Positions 30,500 to 39,065 of a stretch of DNA of 64,000 bases are shown piece after piece. Source of the DNA: Streptomyces shenzhenensis (GTDB lineage Bacteria > Actinomycetota > Actinomycetes > Streptomycetales > Streptomycetaceae); assembly GCF_003688995.1 (NCBI RefSeq), contig NZ_PENI01000023.1, positions 1 through 64,000 of the forward strand, given 5' to 3'. A program made the position numbers and the translations under genes. The stretch's first letter is position 1; every line of letters begins with the position of its first letter. The notes beneath the pieces are model-generated. The model did no database searches and had not been told where the DNA came from. It was given only the letters and a program-made list of their open reading frames with translations.

Positions 30500-32208
30500 G
30501 CGGTCTCCCCGGTGCTCGGAGCGGGCAGGGTCTGCAGCCGGAGCACGCTCTCGTACGGGCCCCCGTACCAGACCGACTGCCGGGCGGTGCGGCAGTATTC
30601 CGCCTCACCGATCGGACCCGGCACGTTGGGGTGCCGGTCCAGATGAGGGAAGTTGCTGCTGGTGACCTGGACCCGCAGCCGGTGCCCGGGCGCGAAGCGC
30701 CATGCCGTGTCCCCGAGCAGCAGGTCGGCCTCGTACGGCTCGCTCGGCGGTCGGCCCCCCTCCGCCGTCAGCCGGAGGCTTGCCTCGGCAACCAGCAGCG
30801 AACGCCCGTCCGGATGTACGTCGGTGAGCTTGGCGACGACGGCTGTGGCGGGTGCGTCCGAGCCGAAGCGGAGCTGCAGCCGCTGCCGGCCGACCACGTC
30901 CAGTGACTCGGTGAGCGGCTCGGAGGTGTAGCAGAGCACGTCCGGTCGGGTCTCCAGGTGTGCCTGATTGAGCGGGCCGGCCGTCAGCCTGCCGAGCTGG
31001 AGCACCCGCCCGCCGTGCGAGGGCACAGGGTCCTCCGGGTCATAGGTGAATGCGTCCTGGCCCGGGCCCTCTTGGGGTGGTGCGGGCAGCAGCCGGCCGC
31101 CCTCTCCGCCATCGGCAGAACCCGCGAGGTACCAGGGCGAGTCGACGGCTTCGGGCGGCGGCCAGGTGGCGGCCCGGCGCCAGGTGTCGTCACCGAAGAG
31201 GAAGTACCGTACGTCCTCGCCGGAGGACGGGCCGGTGGTCCCCCCGGTCGCCCTGAGATGGCGGTCGAAGAAGTCCAGGTGCAGGTCGGCCAGGTGTGCG
31301 CCCTGCGCCGAACCGTACAGCCCCGTGTTCACCTCGCCCTGCACCTGCGGCAGTTGGCCGGAGTGCACCCAGGGGCCGACGACCAGTTCGTGCCGTCCGG
31401 CCACCGGGTCCTGGGCGCGCATGGCGCGGTGCAGCTCGATCGTGCCGAAGGAGAACACGTCGTACCAGCCGCCCACCGAGAAGGTGGGTATGCCGACCTC
31501 GCCGAGGCGGTAGTCGGCCACCGTCGCCACCCGCCCGGCGAAGATGTCCCGCAGTCGCCCGGGGAATCTCTCGAAGTCGAGGACGGCGGCCAACGGCCAG
31601 CGCCGCAGAGACACGTCGGGCGTGGTGAGCAACTGCACCACCTCGGCGACGATCGGCCCGTCCACCGGATCGCCCGCCGCCGCCCGGCGCTGCACCCACT
31701 CCAACGCGGTCAGGCCGAGCCAGCTCGTGAGGTGGTCCAGCCGCAGGGAGCCGCCGAGCTGCTCGGCGTCGAAGGGCGCCGAGGTGGACATCGCAGGTGC
31801 GATGGCCCGCAGGTGCGGGGGCTTTTCCATGGCGGCCAGCCACTGCACGATGGCCTGGTACGAGGAGCCCGCCATGGCCACGTTCCCGTCGCACCACGGC
31901 TGTTCGGCGGTCCACTCGACGGTGTCGTACCCGTCCGGCCCCTCCTGCGACCAGTCCAGCGGCGCCCACTCGCCCTCCGAGCCGAACCGGCCCCGGGTGT
32001 CCTGCACCACGGCCGCGTACCCCCGGTCCACGCACTGCGCCGGGGTCAACGTGGCAAGCCCCAGCGAGGACTTGCCGTACGGGGTGCGGAAGAGCACGGC
32101 GGGCGAGGCCGGACCGTCTGCGCGGCGCCACACATCGGCCCGCAGCACCGTCCCGTCGCGCATCTCCACCGGCACGTCGTGCTCGATGAGGGTGGTCCTG
32201 CCCATCAC
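30496..32208 (-). CDS. S15/CocE-NonD family hydrolase (cluster)
   Basis: A 570-residue protein. The N-terminal 'VPVEMRDGTVLRADVWRRADGPASPAVLFRTPYGKSS' is the classic CocE/NonD opening. The nucleophile lies in GNVAMAGSSYQAIVQW (GxSY), GGWYDVFSFGTIELHR holds the Asp-containing strand, and VVGPWVHSG the catalytic His ('GPW.H'). A C-terminal jelly-roll (residues about 340-570) ends DRHPNVPGPIGEAEYCRTARQSVW. Relatives include cocaine esterase, glutaryl acylases and polyketide-release esterases of the NonD type. The GTG at 32208 gives a 4-base overlap with the SDR; an ATG at 32205 is the alternative. A release or trimming step for an ester or amide intermediate is inferred. Confidence 0.87.
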   Translation of the reverse strand: MMGRTTLIEHDVPVEMRDGTVLRADVWRRADGPASPAVLFRTPYGKSSLGLATLTPAQCVDRGYAAVVQDTRGRFGSEGEWAPLDWSQEGPDGYDTVEWTAEQPWCDGNVAMAGSSYQAIVQWLAAMEKPPHLRAIAPAMSTSAPFDAEQLGGSLRLDHLTSWLGLTALEWVQRRAAAGDPVDGPIVAEVVQLLTTPDVSLRRWPLAAVLDFERFPGRLRDIFAGRVATVADYRLGEVGIPTFSVGGWYDVFSFGTIELHRAMRAQDPVAGRHELVVGPWVHSGQLPQVQGEVNTGLYGSAQGAHLADLHLDFFDRHLRATGGTTGPSSGEDVRYFLFGDDTWRRAATWPPPEAVDSPWYLAGSADGGEGGRLLPAPPQEGPGQDAFTYDPEDPVPSHGGRVLQLGRLTAGPLNQAHLETRPDVLCYTSEPLTESLDVVGRQRLQLRFGSDAPATAVVAKLTDVHPDGRSLLVAEASLRLTAEGGRPPSEPYEADLLLGDTAWRFAPGHRLRVQVTSSNFPHLDRHPNVPGPIGEAEYCRTARQSVWYGGPYESVLRLQTLPAPSTGETA

Positions 32209-33098
32209 GGGGTCTCCTTCGCAGCCGGTCCGGTGCCCTTCGTGCGGGAACGGGTCAGATGGCGGGTCATGGCGTCACCGGCCGCGGCCCGGCTCGCCGA
32301 CGGCTCGACGCGTACCAGCGGGCCGACGCTCATCCGGGCCGGACGGTCCAGCAGCCACGCGACGGTGTCCGCGATGTCCTCGGCGTCCAGCACCTCCGCC
32401 TCGGAGACGCCGAGGTCGGCGGGGCGGGCCGCGAGCCGGGTGGAGACCCAGCCCGGGGCGACCGTGACCGCGCGGATGCCGAGGTCGCGGTTCTCCTCGT
32501 GGACCAGCTCGGTGAGCCGGTGTACGGCGTGCTTGCTGACGCCGTAACCCCCGCTGCCCGGCACCACCTCCGAGCCCACGCCCGAACCGATGTTCACGAT
32601 CCAGCCGCGGCCGCGTTCCCGCATCCCGGGCAGCACTTCACGGGCCAGCAGGAACGGGACCGTGAGGTTCACCCGCAGCTGCCGTTCCCAGTGCCGTTCC
32701 TCGGTCTCGTGGATGGCGGCCAGCCGGATCGCGCCCGCACTGCAGACCAGGAGCCCGACCGGTCCCAGCCCGGCGGCGGTGGCGGCGACCGCCTCGGCGG
32801 GGACACCCGGCTCGGCCAGGTCCAGGGCCAGCGGCAGTGCGGTGCCCCCGGCCGCGCGGATCGTCTCGGCGACCTCCTTCAGCTCGGCCTCCCGCCGCCC
32901 GACCAGCGCCACGGCGCTGCCGCGCGCGGCCAGCCGGCGGGCGACGGCGGCGCCGATCCCGGAGGAGGCCCCGGCGACCAGGGCGACCGGGGGGCCGAAG
33001 ACGGGGCGGCCGGACGCCGCTGCCCCGGGTCCCGAGCCCGCTGCCGGTCCGGCCTCCGCGCTCGCCGACGTCCTGCCCGTGCTCGGCTCCGCGTTCAC
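32205..33098 (-). CDS. Short-chain dehydrogenase/reductase 1 (cluster)
   Basis: A 297-residue classical SDR. Residues 37-65 contain VALVAGASSGIGAAVARRL (cofactor loop, with Ala for the usual Thr), LVCSAGAIR (NAG-like), VNIGSGVGSEVVPGSGGYGVSKHAVHRL (Ser and Y-x3-K catalytic set) and VTVAPGWVSTRL. An Ala/Gly-rich N-terminal ~35 residues and a C-terminal ~50 residues extend the domain. NADP or NAD use is not decided. It may reduce a beta-keto intermediate. It overlaps the tandem SDR by 4 bases upstream and the CocE-like gene by 4 bases downstream. Confidence 0.9.
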   Translation of the reverse strand: MNAEPSTGRTSASAEAGPAAGSGPGAAASGRPVFGPPVALVAGASSGIGAAVARRLAARGSAVALVGRREAELKEVAETIRAAGGTALPLALDLAEPGVPAEAVAATAAGLGPVGLLVCSAGAIRLAAIHETEERHWERQLRVNLTVPFLLAREVLPGMRERGRGWIVNIGSGVGSEVVPGSGGYGVSKHAVHRLTELVHEENRDLGIRAVTVAPGWVSTRLAARPADLGVSEAEVLDAEDIADTVAWLLDRPARMSVGPLVRVEPSASRAAAGDAMTRHLTRSRTKGTGPAAKETP

Positions 33099-34654
33099 TG
33101 GCGCTCCTCCTCGGCCGGCTCCGCGAACCCCGGCCGCAGCGGAGCCACGTCCCCGAGCCCGAAGCCGCCGTCCGCCCGCAGCACCGCACCGGTCACCCGG
33201 GCGGCTGAGCCGCTCAGGAGATGGCCGAGAACCGCCGCCACCTCGCGCGGGTCACCGACCCGCCCGGCGGGTATCCGGCTGATCCAGCCGCGCCGGTGCT
33301 CGGGCCCCGCCGCGTCGCCCATCGGTGTCTCGATGATGCCGGGCGCCACACAGTTGGCGCGGATGCCATGGCGCGCCACCGACACCGCGAGACAGCGGAC
33401 GTACTGCGCCATCGCGGCCTTGCTGGCCCCGTAGTACTCCAGCCCCGCCACCGGGCTGAGCGTGGAGCTGACCGAGGTGACCCCGACCACCGCGCCGGGG
33501 ACCTTGGAGTCCCGCCAACGCGCGGTCAGGTACTCGGTGACGGTGACGAAACTGTGCAGGTTCACCGCGAAGGTCCGGTCGGCGGACGCCGGGTCGCCGC
33601 CGACCGCGCTGAAGCCCAGATGCCCCGCCGCGTACAGCAGGGTGGTGATGTCGTCGGCTGCCTTCCAGGCGCGTTCGCCCAGCGTGGCGGCGTCCTCGGC
33701 GTCGGAGAGGTCGCAGCGAAGGGTCCAGGCATGCCGGCCCAGTGCGGCGATCTCGGCGGCGACCTCCTCCAGCGCCCGGGTCCGGCGGGCCGCCAGGACC
33801 ACGTCGGCCCCGCGCCCGGCCAGGTGCAGGGCGGCGGCCCGGCCGATGCCGCTGCTGGCGCCCGCCACCAGGACCTTGTGCCCCAGCAGATCCTGGCCGC
33901 CGATCGGCTCCGGCGGCTGCTGCTGCGGGGTGCCGCGGCGCGGAGCGGGGACGGCCGGCGGGCCGGCGGGCAGGGACGGGATCTGGCCGAGGCCCGCGCC
34001 CCCGTCGACCGGCAGGGTCTCGCCGACGAGGTAGGAGCACCCCTCGGAGACCAGGAAGGCGACACTGGCCGCCACATCGGCGGCCGCAGTGGGGCGGCGC
34101 TGCACGAGATAGCGCAGCAGCCCGGCCTCGGCCACCGGGGAGAGGCGGTGGCCCAGGTCGGGGGAGTAGCCGGTGACCAAGGTGTTGCCGGTGACGCCGC
34201 GCCCGGCCACCTCGGTGACCAGATGCTGCCACCATGCCCGGTCGGCGGCCAGCCGGGCGTACCGGTCGGGGTCGGTCCCGGCGTGCGTCTCGTCCGTCGC
34301 GTCGGTCACCAGGACGAGACGGCCCCGGCCCGCCGCCGCCATCGCCAGCGCGGCGGCCCGAACGCGTGCGCGGTCCAGGCCCGCCGAGCGCCCGGCGCCG
34401 TATGCCTCCTCGCCGAGCAGCAGCGCGCAGTACGCGGCCGGGGCAGGGGCGCCGGTGCGGGCTTCGGCGGCGCTGTCCGGGGCTTCGGGCGCGAGGCCGA
34501 GCGCGGTGAGCGCGTCGGAGAGGACCGCGGCGGCAGCGCCCCCGCCCCCGGCCCCCGAGGCGTCGACGACCACGCGGGTGCTGATCGGCGCCCGCAGCCG
34601 ATCCCCTCCCGCGGCCGCTCCGGGCCGCATCGCCGTGCTGTGAACGTGGGTCAT
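33095..34654 (-). CDS. Tandem SDR (didomain), degenerate N-half, active C-half (cluster)
   Basis: A 519-residue protein. The C-half (about residue 265 on) is a full SDR: VLVAGASSGIGRAAALHLA, LLYAAGHLGFSAVG, SVSSTLSPVAGLEYYGASKAAMAQY (Ser, Y-x3-K) and VAPGIIETPMGDAAG. The N-half (residues about 20-240) follows SDR order, with ATDETHAG, NTLVTGY and the closing SEGCSYLVGETLPVDGGAG (typical SDR end), but it lacks the glycine-rich TGxxxGxG loop and a Y-x3-K pair. It looks like an inactive partner domain fused in front, as in modular ketoreductases, where an N-terminal structural half supports the catalytic half. ATG 34654 gives a 4-base overlap with the ketosynthase upstream. A shorter start would destroy the N-half. 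Confidence 0.82.
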   Translation of the reverse strand: MTHVHSTAMRPGAAAGGDRLRAPISTRVVVDASGAGGGGAAAAVLSDALTALGLAPEAPDSAAEARTGAPAPAAYCALLLGEEAYGAGRSAGLDRARVRAAALAMAAAGRGRLVLVTDATDETHAGTDPDRYARLAADRAWWQHLVTEVAGRGVTGNTLVTGYSPDLGHRLSPVAEAGLLRYLVQRRPTAAADVAASVAFLVSEGCSYLVGETLPVDGGAGLGQIPSLPAGPPAVPAPRRGTPQQQPPEPIGGQDLLGHKVLVAGASSGIGRAAALHLAGRGADVVLAARRTRALEEVAAEIAALGRHAWTLRCDLSDAEDAATLGERAWKAADDITTLLYAAGHLGFSAVGGDPASADRTFAVNLHSFVTVTEYLTARWRDSKVPGAVVGVTSVSSTLSPVAGLEYYGASKAAMAQYVRCLAVSVARHGIRANCVAPGIIETPMGDAAGPEHRRGWISRIPAGRVGDPREVAAVLGHLLSGSAARVTGAVLRADGGFGLGDVAPLRPGFAEPAEEERQ

Positions 34655-35931
34655 GGCAAGTCGCCGCCTTCGTATTCGATGACCATGCTCGTCGCGTCGC
34701 CGCCCGCCCCGGAGCTGAGCACCAGCGCGCTGTCGCCGCCGGTCCGCAGCCCGCCGGCGAGCACCGGATCGCCGGGCAGACCCGAGTACGGGACAAGGGT
34801 GTTGGCGCTGGGGGCGATGTGGCCGTGGTACAGCATGAGCAGGCTGCCGAGGAGTTTGACCAGGCCGCCGGTCCCGGCGACATGACCGAAGACCGCCTCC
34901 TGGTTGGTCAGCCGCAGCTCGCCGCCGTACCCGGATGCCTCCCGTACGCCGGTCAGCGCCTCGCACAGGTGGTCCTCGACGAACCGGTTGCCGTCCGCGT
35001 AGTCGTTGACGAACGCCAGATCGCCGAGACCGCGCCCGGCCGACGCCAGCGTGGCCAGCACATCGCGCACCACATTCGCAGACGGGCCGGTGGCGACGGT
35101 GGAGGGTCCGTTGGAGCGCGAGGTGTGCAGGTGCGCGCGGTGCAGCAGTCCGGGGCGGTCTCCGGTCGCCGCCGGGTCCTCCAGGACGATGGCGAGTGCG
35201 CCCTCCCCGGTGGCGTTGCCGGTCTGGATCTCGTCGTGGGGTCGGACATCGGCGGGGTTGTCGGAGAGCGAGGAGGCACGGTAGCCGCTGCGCCCGGTAT
35301 GGCTGGTGCCCGCGACGAAGACCGGGTCCACGGTGGTGTCCACGCCGACGACGATCGCGCGGTCGATGTCCCCGCACCGGAACATCTGCTGGACCAGGTG
35401 GAGCGTCCGCAGCGCTACATTGCACGAACCCGCCACACTCAGTGTCTGGCAGGGCAGTTGGAGCCCGGATGCCACCGTGCCCACCACACTGGGCGGGGTG
35501 CCGTTGAGCCAGTACTCCATGCCGAGGGCGGCAACTCCCTTGTCCCGGGCCAGGTTGTAGTAGCGCTCGGTCTCCGGGAAGGCGAACTGGAGTGAGCAGG
35601 CGACCAGTGCGGTGCGCTCGGGATCGAGGGCGGCGGCGCTCAATCCCGCCTGCTCCAGGGCCCGGTGCACCGCCCCGGTGGCCATCAGCCCGGCCCGCGA
35701 GGAGCGGCGGATCTGCCGCTCCGACAGGGGCAGGACGGCCTGCGGATCCCAGCCGTTCACCGTCCCGGCGATGCGGAGGGGGAGCTCGGGATGCAGGTAC
35801 GGGGAGAGACAGCTGGTCCCGTCGCGCACCACGCGCCAGAACGTGTCCAGGTCGGTGCAGGCGCGACCGTCCGGCCCCGGCAGGACGAGGCCGGCCCCGG
35901 CCAGCCGCAGGAGAGGTATCTCAGCAGGCAT
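34651..35931 (-). CDS. Beta-ketoacyl synthase-like protein B, altered active site (cluster)
   Basis: A 426-residue thiolase-fold protein of the FabF/KAS II type. The nucleophile is kept: LSVAGSCNVAL (Cys about 170). The 'VNAHGTGT' block reads VNDYADGN (His to Tyr about 311), and the Lys of 'K...GH' is replaced by Glu in QEAVFGHVAGTGG (Glu about 345), while the second His (about 350) is kept. So Cys is present, but the first His and the Lys are not. The paralogue at 35921-37309 shares the QEAxFGH change. A condensing enzyme with one residual His, an acyltransferase, or a structural (CLF-like) subunit are all possible. Start ATG at 35931 overlaps the paralogue by 11 bases; GTG 35937 is an alternative. 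Confidence 0.85.
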   Translation of the reverse strand: MPAEIPLLRLAGAGLVLPGPDGRACTDLDTFWRVVRDGTSCLSPYLHPELPLRIAGTVNGWDPQAVLPLSERQIRRSSRAGLMATGAVHRALEQAGLSAAALDPERTALVACSLQFAFPETERYYNLARDKGVAALGMEYWLNGTPPSVVGTVASGLQLPCQTLSVAGSCNVALRTLHLVQQMFRCGDIDRAIVVGVDTTVDPVFVAGTSHTGRSGYRASSLSDNPADVRPHDEIQTGNATGEGALAIVLEDPAATGDRPGLLHRAHLHTSRSNGPSTVATGPSANVVRDVLATLASAGRGLGDLAFVNDYADGNRFVEDHLCEALTGVREASGYGGELRLTNQEAVFGHVAGTGGLVKLLGSLLMLYHGHIAPSANTLVPYSGLPGDPVLAGGLRTGGDSALVLSSGAGGDATSMVIEYEGGDLP

Positions 35932-37309
35932 CGCCACCGCCCAGCAGCAGGGCACTGTTGACCCCGCCCACCTGGTAGTTGAAGCTCAGCGCTCGGTCGA
36001 AGTGCAGTGCACGTGTCTTCGTCCCCGGCACAGGGTCGAACGTGCAGACGGGCGAAGGGGTTTCGCAGTTGGCGGTGGGGCAGACCTGGCCCTCGCGCAT
36101 CATCATCAGCGTCAGCGCCGTGCCCAGATTGCCGAGCGGCGCCCCGCTGTGGCCGAAGCATGCTTCCTGCGAACTCACCAGCACCTGCTCGGACTTTGGG
36201 CCCCACAGCGCCCGGACCGCGTTGGACTCGATCCGGGTGAACAGCGCGTCGCCCTCGCCGCCCCCGTTGACGTACGGGATCCGCTCCAGCGAGGTGTGGT
36301 CGCCCAGCGCCCGGCGGGCCGCCTCGGCCAGCCCCGTACCGCCGGTGTCGATGGCGACCGCGCTGTTCAGTCCACCGCGCGTGGTGGCCTGGCCGAGGAC
36401 CGCCCCGTGTGCCCGGGCGCCGCGCGCGGCAGCGTGCTCACGGCTCTCCAGAATCAGGGTCACCGAGCCGTCGCCGTAGTTCATGCAGTCACCCGCCGCG
36501 TCGTACGGGCGCATCGGCCGGTCGTGCCGGGGCGCGGCCGGCGGATCGTCGTTGTGCCGCACCGTCACCCCCTCGCGCTCCACCACCTCCCGCAACCGGT
36601 GCCCGTGCAGCACCCGTTCGGTGTCGAAGCGGTCCACCCCGGTGACGACGACCAGGTCGCTCTGGCCGGAGGCGATCATCATGCGGGCGATACCGAGCAG
36701 TACCGAGGAGGAGGCGCAGCCGCAGCTCACCGTGTAGTTGGCCCCGGTGGAACCGAGCAACGCCGCCTGGACGGGGCCGACATCGCTGGAGGTGCCCGCC
36801 ACCAACAGCCGTACGAAGAGGGACTTGGCGTCCGCCGGGCTGACCGTCGCCGGGTCGGCGTCGTGCCAGGCGCGGTAGCTGTCGTAGTTGCTGTCCACCC
36901 CGGCCCGGGCGGTCAGCACGTCCGCGCCTCTCAACTCGCCCGCCCGGTGGTCGAGTCCGGCGTCCTTGCACGCCTCGGCCAGCGAGATCAGCCCGTAGAG
37001 GTGGACATCGGCGTAGCTGCGCAGATAGCGGGCCGGCATCTGAGGAAGCAGCTCGCCGAACGCCTCACGGGCACCGCGTACGGTGCCGTGGTGGAAGCCG
37101 TCGCGCGCGACATGGCTGGTCCCGGTGGAGGCGGCCGTCCAGACCTGCTCGGCCTCGCGCACCGGCTCGTCGCCGGCGCCGGGCAGGCAGAAGCCCATCC
37201 CGGTGACCAGGGCGTCCCTGGGGCCGGGAGCCCAGGGGCGGGCCGCCGGGGCGAGCAACTGCTCCGGCAGGGGCGGCTCACCCTGCCGCAGGCCGTACTC
37301 CTTGCTCAC
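35921..37309 (-). CDS. Beta-ketoacyl synthase-like protein A, altered active site (cluster)
   Basis: A 462-residue KAS-like protein. VSCGCASSSVLLG carries the nucleophile Cys (about 198). The first His position reads VNGGGEGD (Gly about 350) and the Lys position reads QEACFGHSGAPLGN (Glu about 382; second His about 387 kept). It thus shares the first-His loss and Lys-to-Glu change with KS B, a shared derived trait suggesting a duplicated pair that may form a heterodimer. The N-terminal ~30 residues are an Ala/Pro-rich extension. The GTG at 37309 was preferred since it gives a 4-base overlap with the SDR; the longer upstream frame is the SDR's shadow. Confidence 0.85.
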   Translation of the reverse strand: MSKEYGLRQGEPPLPEQLLAPAARPWAPGPRDALVTGMGFCLPGAGDEPVREAEQVWTAASTGTSHVARDGFHHGTVRGAREAFGELLPQMPARYLRSYADVHLYGLISLAEACKDAGLDHRAGELRGADVLTARAGVDSNYDSYRAWHDADPATVSPADAKSLFVRLLVAGTSSDVGPVQAALLGSTGANYTVSCGCASSSVLLGIARMMIASGQSDLVVVTGVDRFDTERVLHGHRLREVVEREGVTVRHNDDPPAAPRHDRPMRPYDAAGDCMNYGDGSVTLILESREHAAARGARAHGAVLGQATTRGGLNSAVAIDTGGTGLAEAARRALGDHTSLERIPYVNGGGEGDALFTRIESNAVRALWGPKSEQVLVSSQEACFGHSGAPLGNLGTALTLMMMREGQVCPTANCETPSPVCTFDPVPGTKTRALHFDRALSFNYQVGGVNSALLLGGGDAC

Positions 37310-38130
37310 AGAGCCCCCGCGTCCACGTTGACGGCCTGTCCGGTCATCCCGCCGGAGAGGTCGGAGAGCAGGAACAGCACTTGGGCCGCGATCTCCTCGG
37401 GGCGTACCAGCCGGCGCAGGATGGTGCTGTTGACCGCGCGCTTGAGGTACCGCTCCCACGTCAGGTCCGGCGGGCCGTGGTGCTTGGCGAGGGCGGCCAT
37501 GAAGGGGTCACCGTACCGTTCGCCGTCCGTGGCGGCGGGGCTGTCGGTGAGCCCGGGGCAGACCGCATTGACCCGTACGCCAAAGGCGCCCAGCTCGGCG
37601 GCGAGCGCCTGCGTCATCCCGTTCAGCCCGAACTTCGAGGCACAGTAGGAGGTGTTGGCGGGCAGCCCGCGCTTCCCTGCGATGGAGGAGACCATCACGA
37701 TATTGCCCTCGCGGCGCTCCATCATCCCCGGCACCACCGCACGGGCGACCCGGAAAGCCCCCAGCAGGTTGACGTCGAGGGTGGCCATCCACTGGTCCTC
37801 GTCCTGGTCGCAGAGGAACGCCTGATTGCGGGCCTCGCCCGCGCAATGCACCAGCCGGTCGATCGGGCCGAGCTGCTCCTCGGCCTTGAGGACGCAGGCG
37901 CGTACGCTGTCGGCGTCGGTGAGGTCGCCGGGGACCGCCACCGCCCGCCCGCCGTCGCCCTCGATGTGCTCGGCCAGCAGGCGGAGCTCCTTCTCACTGC
38001 GGGCCATGAGCGCCACTCGGGAGCCGTGGGCGGCGAGCATCGTCGCCAGGACGGCGCCGATCCCGCTGCTCGCACCGGTCAGAAAGGTGGTCCTGCCCTG
38101 GAGCAGGGTGGGTGCGAAGCCGCTGGTCAT
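37306..38130 (-). CDS. Short-chain dehydrogenase/reductase 2 (cluster)
   Basis: A 274-residue classical SDR with TTFLTGASSGIGAVLATML, LVHCAGEARN, VMVSSIAGKRGLPANTSYCASKFGLNGM (Ser, Y-x3-K) and VNAVCPGLTDSPAAT. A longer substrate loop follows (residues about 200-245, with GDPFMAALAKHHGPPDLTWERYLKRAV). It resembles acetoacyl-CoA/ACP reductases and 3-alpha-hydroxysteroid-type enzymes, but the substrate is unknown. ATG 38130 gives a 4-base overlap with SDR 3; its stop overlaps KS A by 4 bases. Confidence 0.9.
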   Translation of the reverse strand: MTSGFAPTLLQGRTTFLTGASSGIGAVLATMLAAHGSRVALMARSEKELRLLAEHIEGDGGRAVAVPGDLTDADSVRACVLKAEEQLGPIDRLVHCAGEARNQAFLCDQDEDQWMATLDVNLLGAFRVARAVVPGMMERREGNIVMVSSIAGKRGLPANTSYCASKFGLNGMTQALAAELGAFGVRVNAVCPGLTDSPAATDGERYGDPFMAALAKHHGPPDLTWERYLKRAVNSTILRRLVRPEEIAAQVLFLLSDLSGGMTGQAVNVDAGAL

Positions 38131-39065
38131 GCTGTGTTCTCCGCTTTCTCGGGGAGGTCCGCGCGCGCGGCTGCCGTGCTCGCTCTCGCGGCCCGTTCCT
38201 GAGCGGCCGGGCCCGCGGTCCGGCCGGCCGGGGGCAGGACGCGGGCAGGCAGTCCGCCCGCGTCGACCTCCAGCACGGTGCCGGTCACAGAAGGGTTGTC
38301 GGCGGCGAAGGCGACCGCTTCCGCCACGTCCTGCTCGTCGCACCAGCGGCGCAGCGGCACATGGCGCTGGAGTTCGGCCATGTAGGCCGCGTGCCGCTCG
38401 CTCGCCGCCGACCGGCGGCGCAGCGCCTCGCCGTCGATGACGCCGGGCGCTACCGCGCTGACCCGGATGCCGTGCTCACCCAGCTCGGCCGCCCAGGTGC
38501 GGGTCAGCGCCTCCACCCCGGACTTGGCCGCGCAGTACGCCGACTGCCCGTACGCGCCGTGGCGGACCGTGGAGGAGATGTTGACGATGGCCCCGGGCGT
38601 ACCGGCGGCCAGCATCGCCTGCGCCGCGTGGCGGCCGACCAGGAAGGTGCCGGTGAGCAGGGACGTCACGACCCGCTCGAAGTCCTCCAGCGGATGCGGC
38701 GAGAGCAGTGGCGGGCCGCCCGGCTGTTCCTTGACGCTCACCAGACGGCGGGAGAAGTTGTTTCCGGCGTTGTTGACGCAGAGCCCGAGCGGCGGGGAAT
38801 CCTCGGCCAGTCGCGCGAAGAGGGCGCCCACCGACCGCTCGTCGGTGACATCCGCCCGTGCGGCGTGCAGTACGAGACCGTCGTCGGCCGCCGTCTTCAC
38901 ACCGGCGTCAAGGCTCTCCGGGTCGCGCCCGCAGATCACGGTGTGCCAGCCCACGGAGGCCAGCCGGCGGGCGATGGCCGCGCCGAGGCCCCGGCTGCCG
39001 CCGGTGACCAGGGCGGTGCCGCGCGTCCTCGTGCGAGGGATGGCGTGTGACGGCTGATCAGACAC
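38127..39065 (-). CDS. Short-chain dehydrogenase/reductase 3 (cluster)
   Basis: A 312-residue SDR: GTALVTGGSRGLGAAIARRLA, LCVNNAGNNFSRRLV, IVNISSTVRHGAYGQSAYCAAKSGVEALT (Ser, Y-x3-K) and VSAVAPGVIDGEALRRRSA. The TGGSRGLG loop and NNAGN are the FabG-like pattern, so an NADPH-dependent beta-ketoacyl reductase role is likely. The last ~40 residues form an Ala/Arg-rich tail. The GTG start at 39065 overlaps the FabH-type gene by 8 bases. Confidence 0.9.
   Translation of the reverse strand: MSDQPSHAIPRTRTRGTALVTGGSRGLGAAIARRLASVGWHTVICGRDPESLDAGVKTAADDGLVLHAARADVTDERSVGALFARLAEDSPPLGLCVNNAGNNFSRRLVSVKEQPGGPPLLSPHPLEDFERVVTSLLTGTFLVGRHAAQAMLAAGTPGAIVNISSTVRHGAYGQSAYCAAKSGVEALTRTWAAELGEHGIRVSAVAPGVIDGEALRRRSAASERHAAYMAELQRHVPLRRWCDEQDVAEAVAFAADNPSVTGTVLEVDAGGLPARVLPPAGRTAGPAAQERAARASTAAARADLPEKAENTA

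Noticed and set aside
33252..34883. Alternate minus-strand frame overlapping the SDR didomain, and a plus-strand frame on the opposite strand.
   Set aside because: Both are GC-rich shadow frames; the SDR frame carries the TGASSGIG-like loop and Y-x3-K motif.
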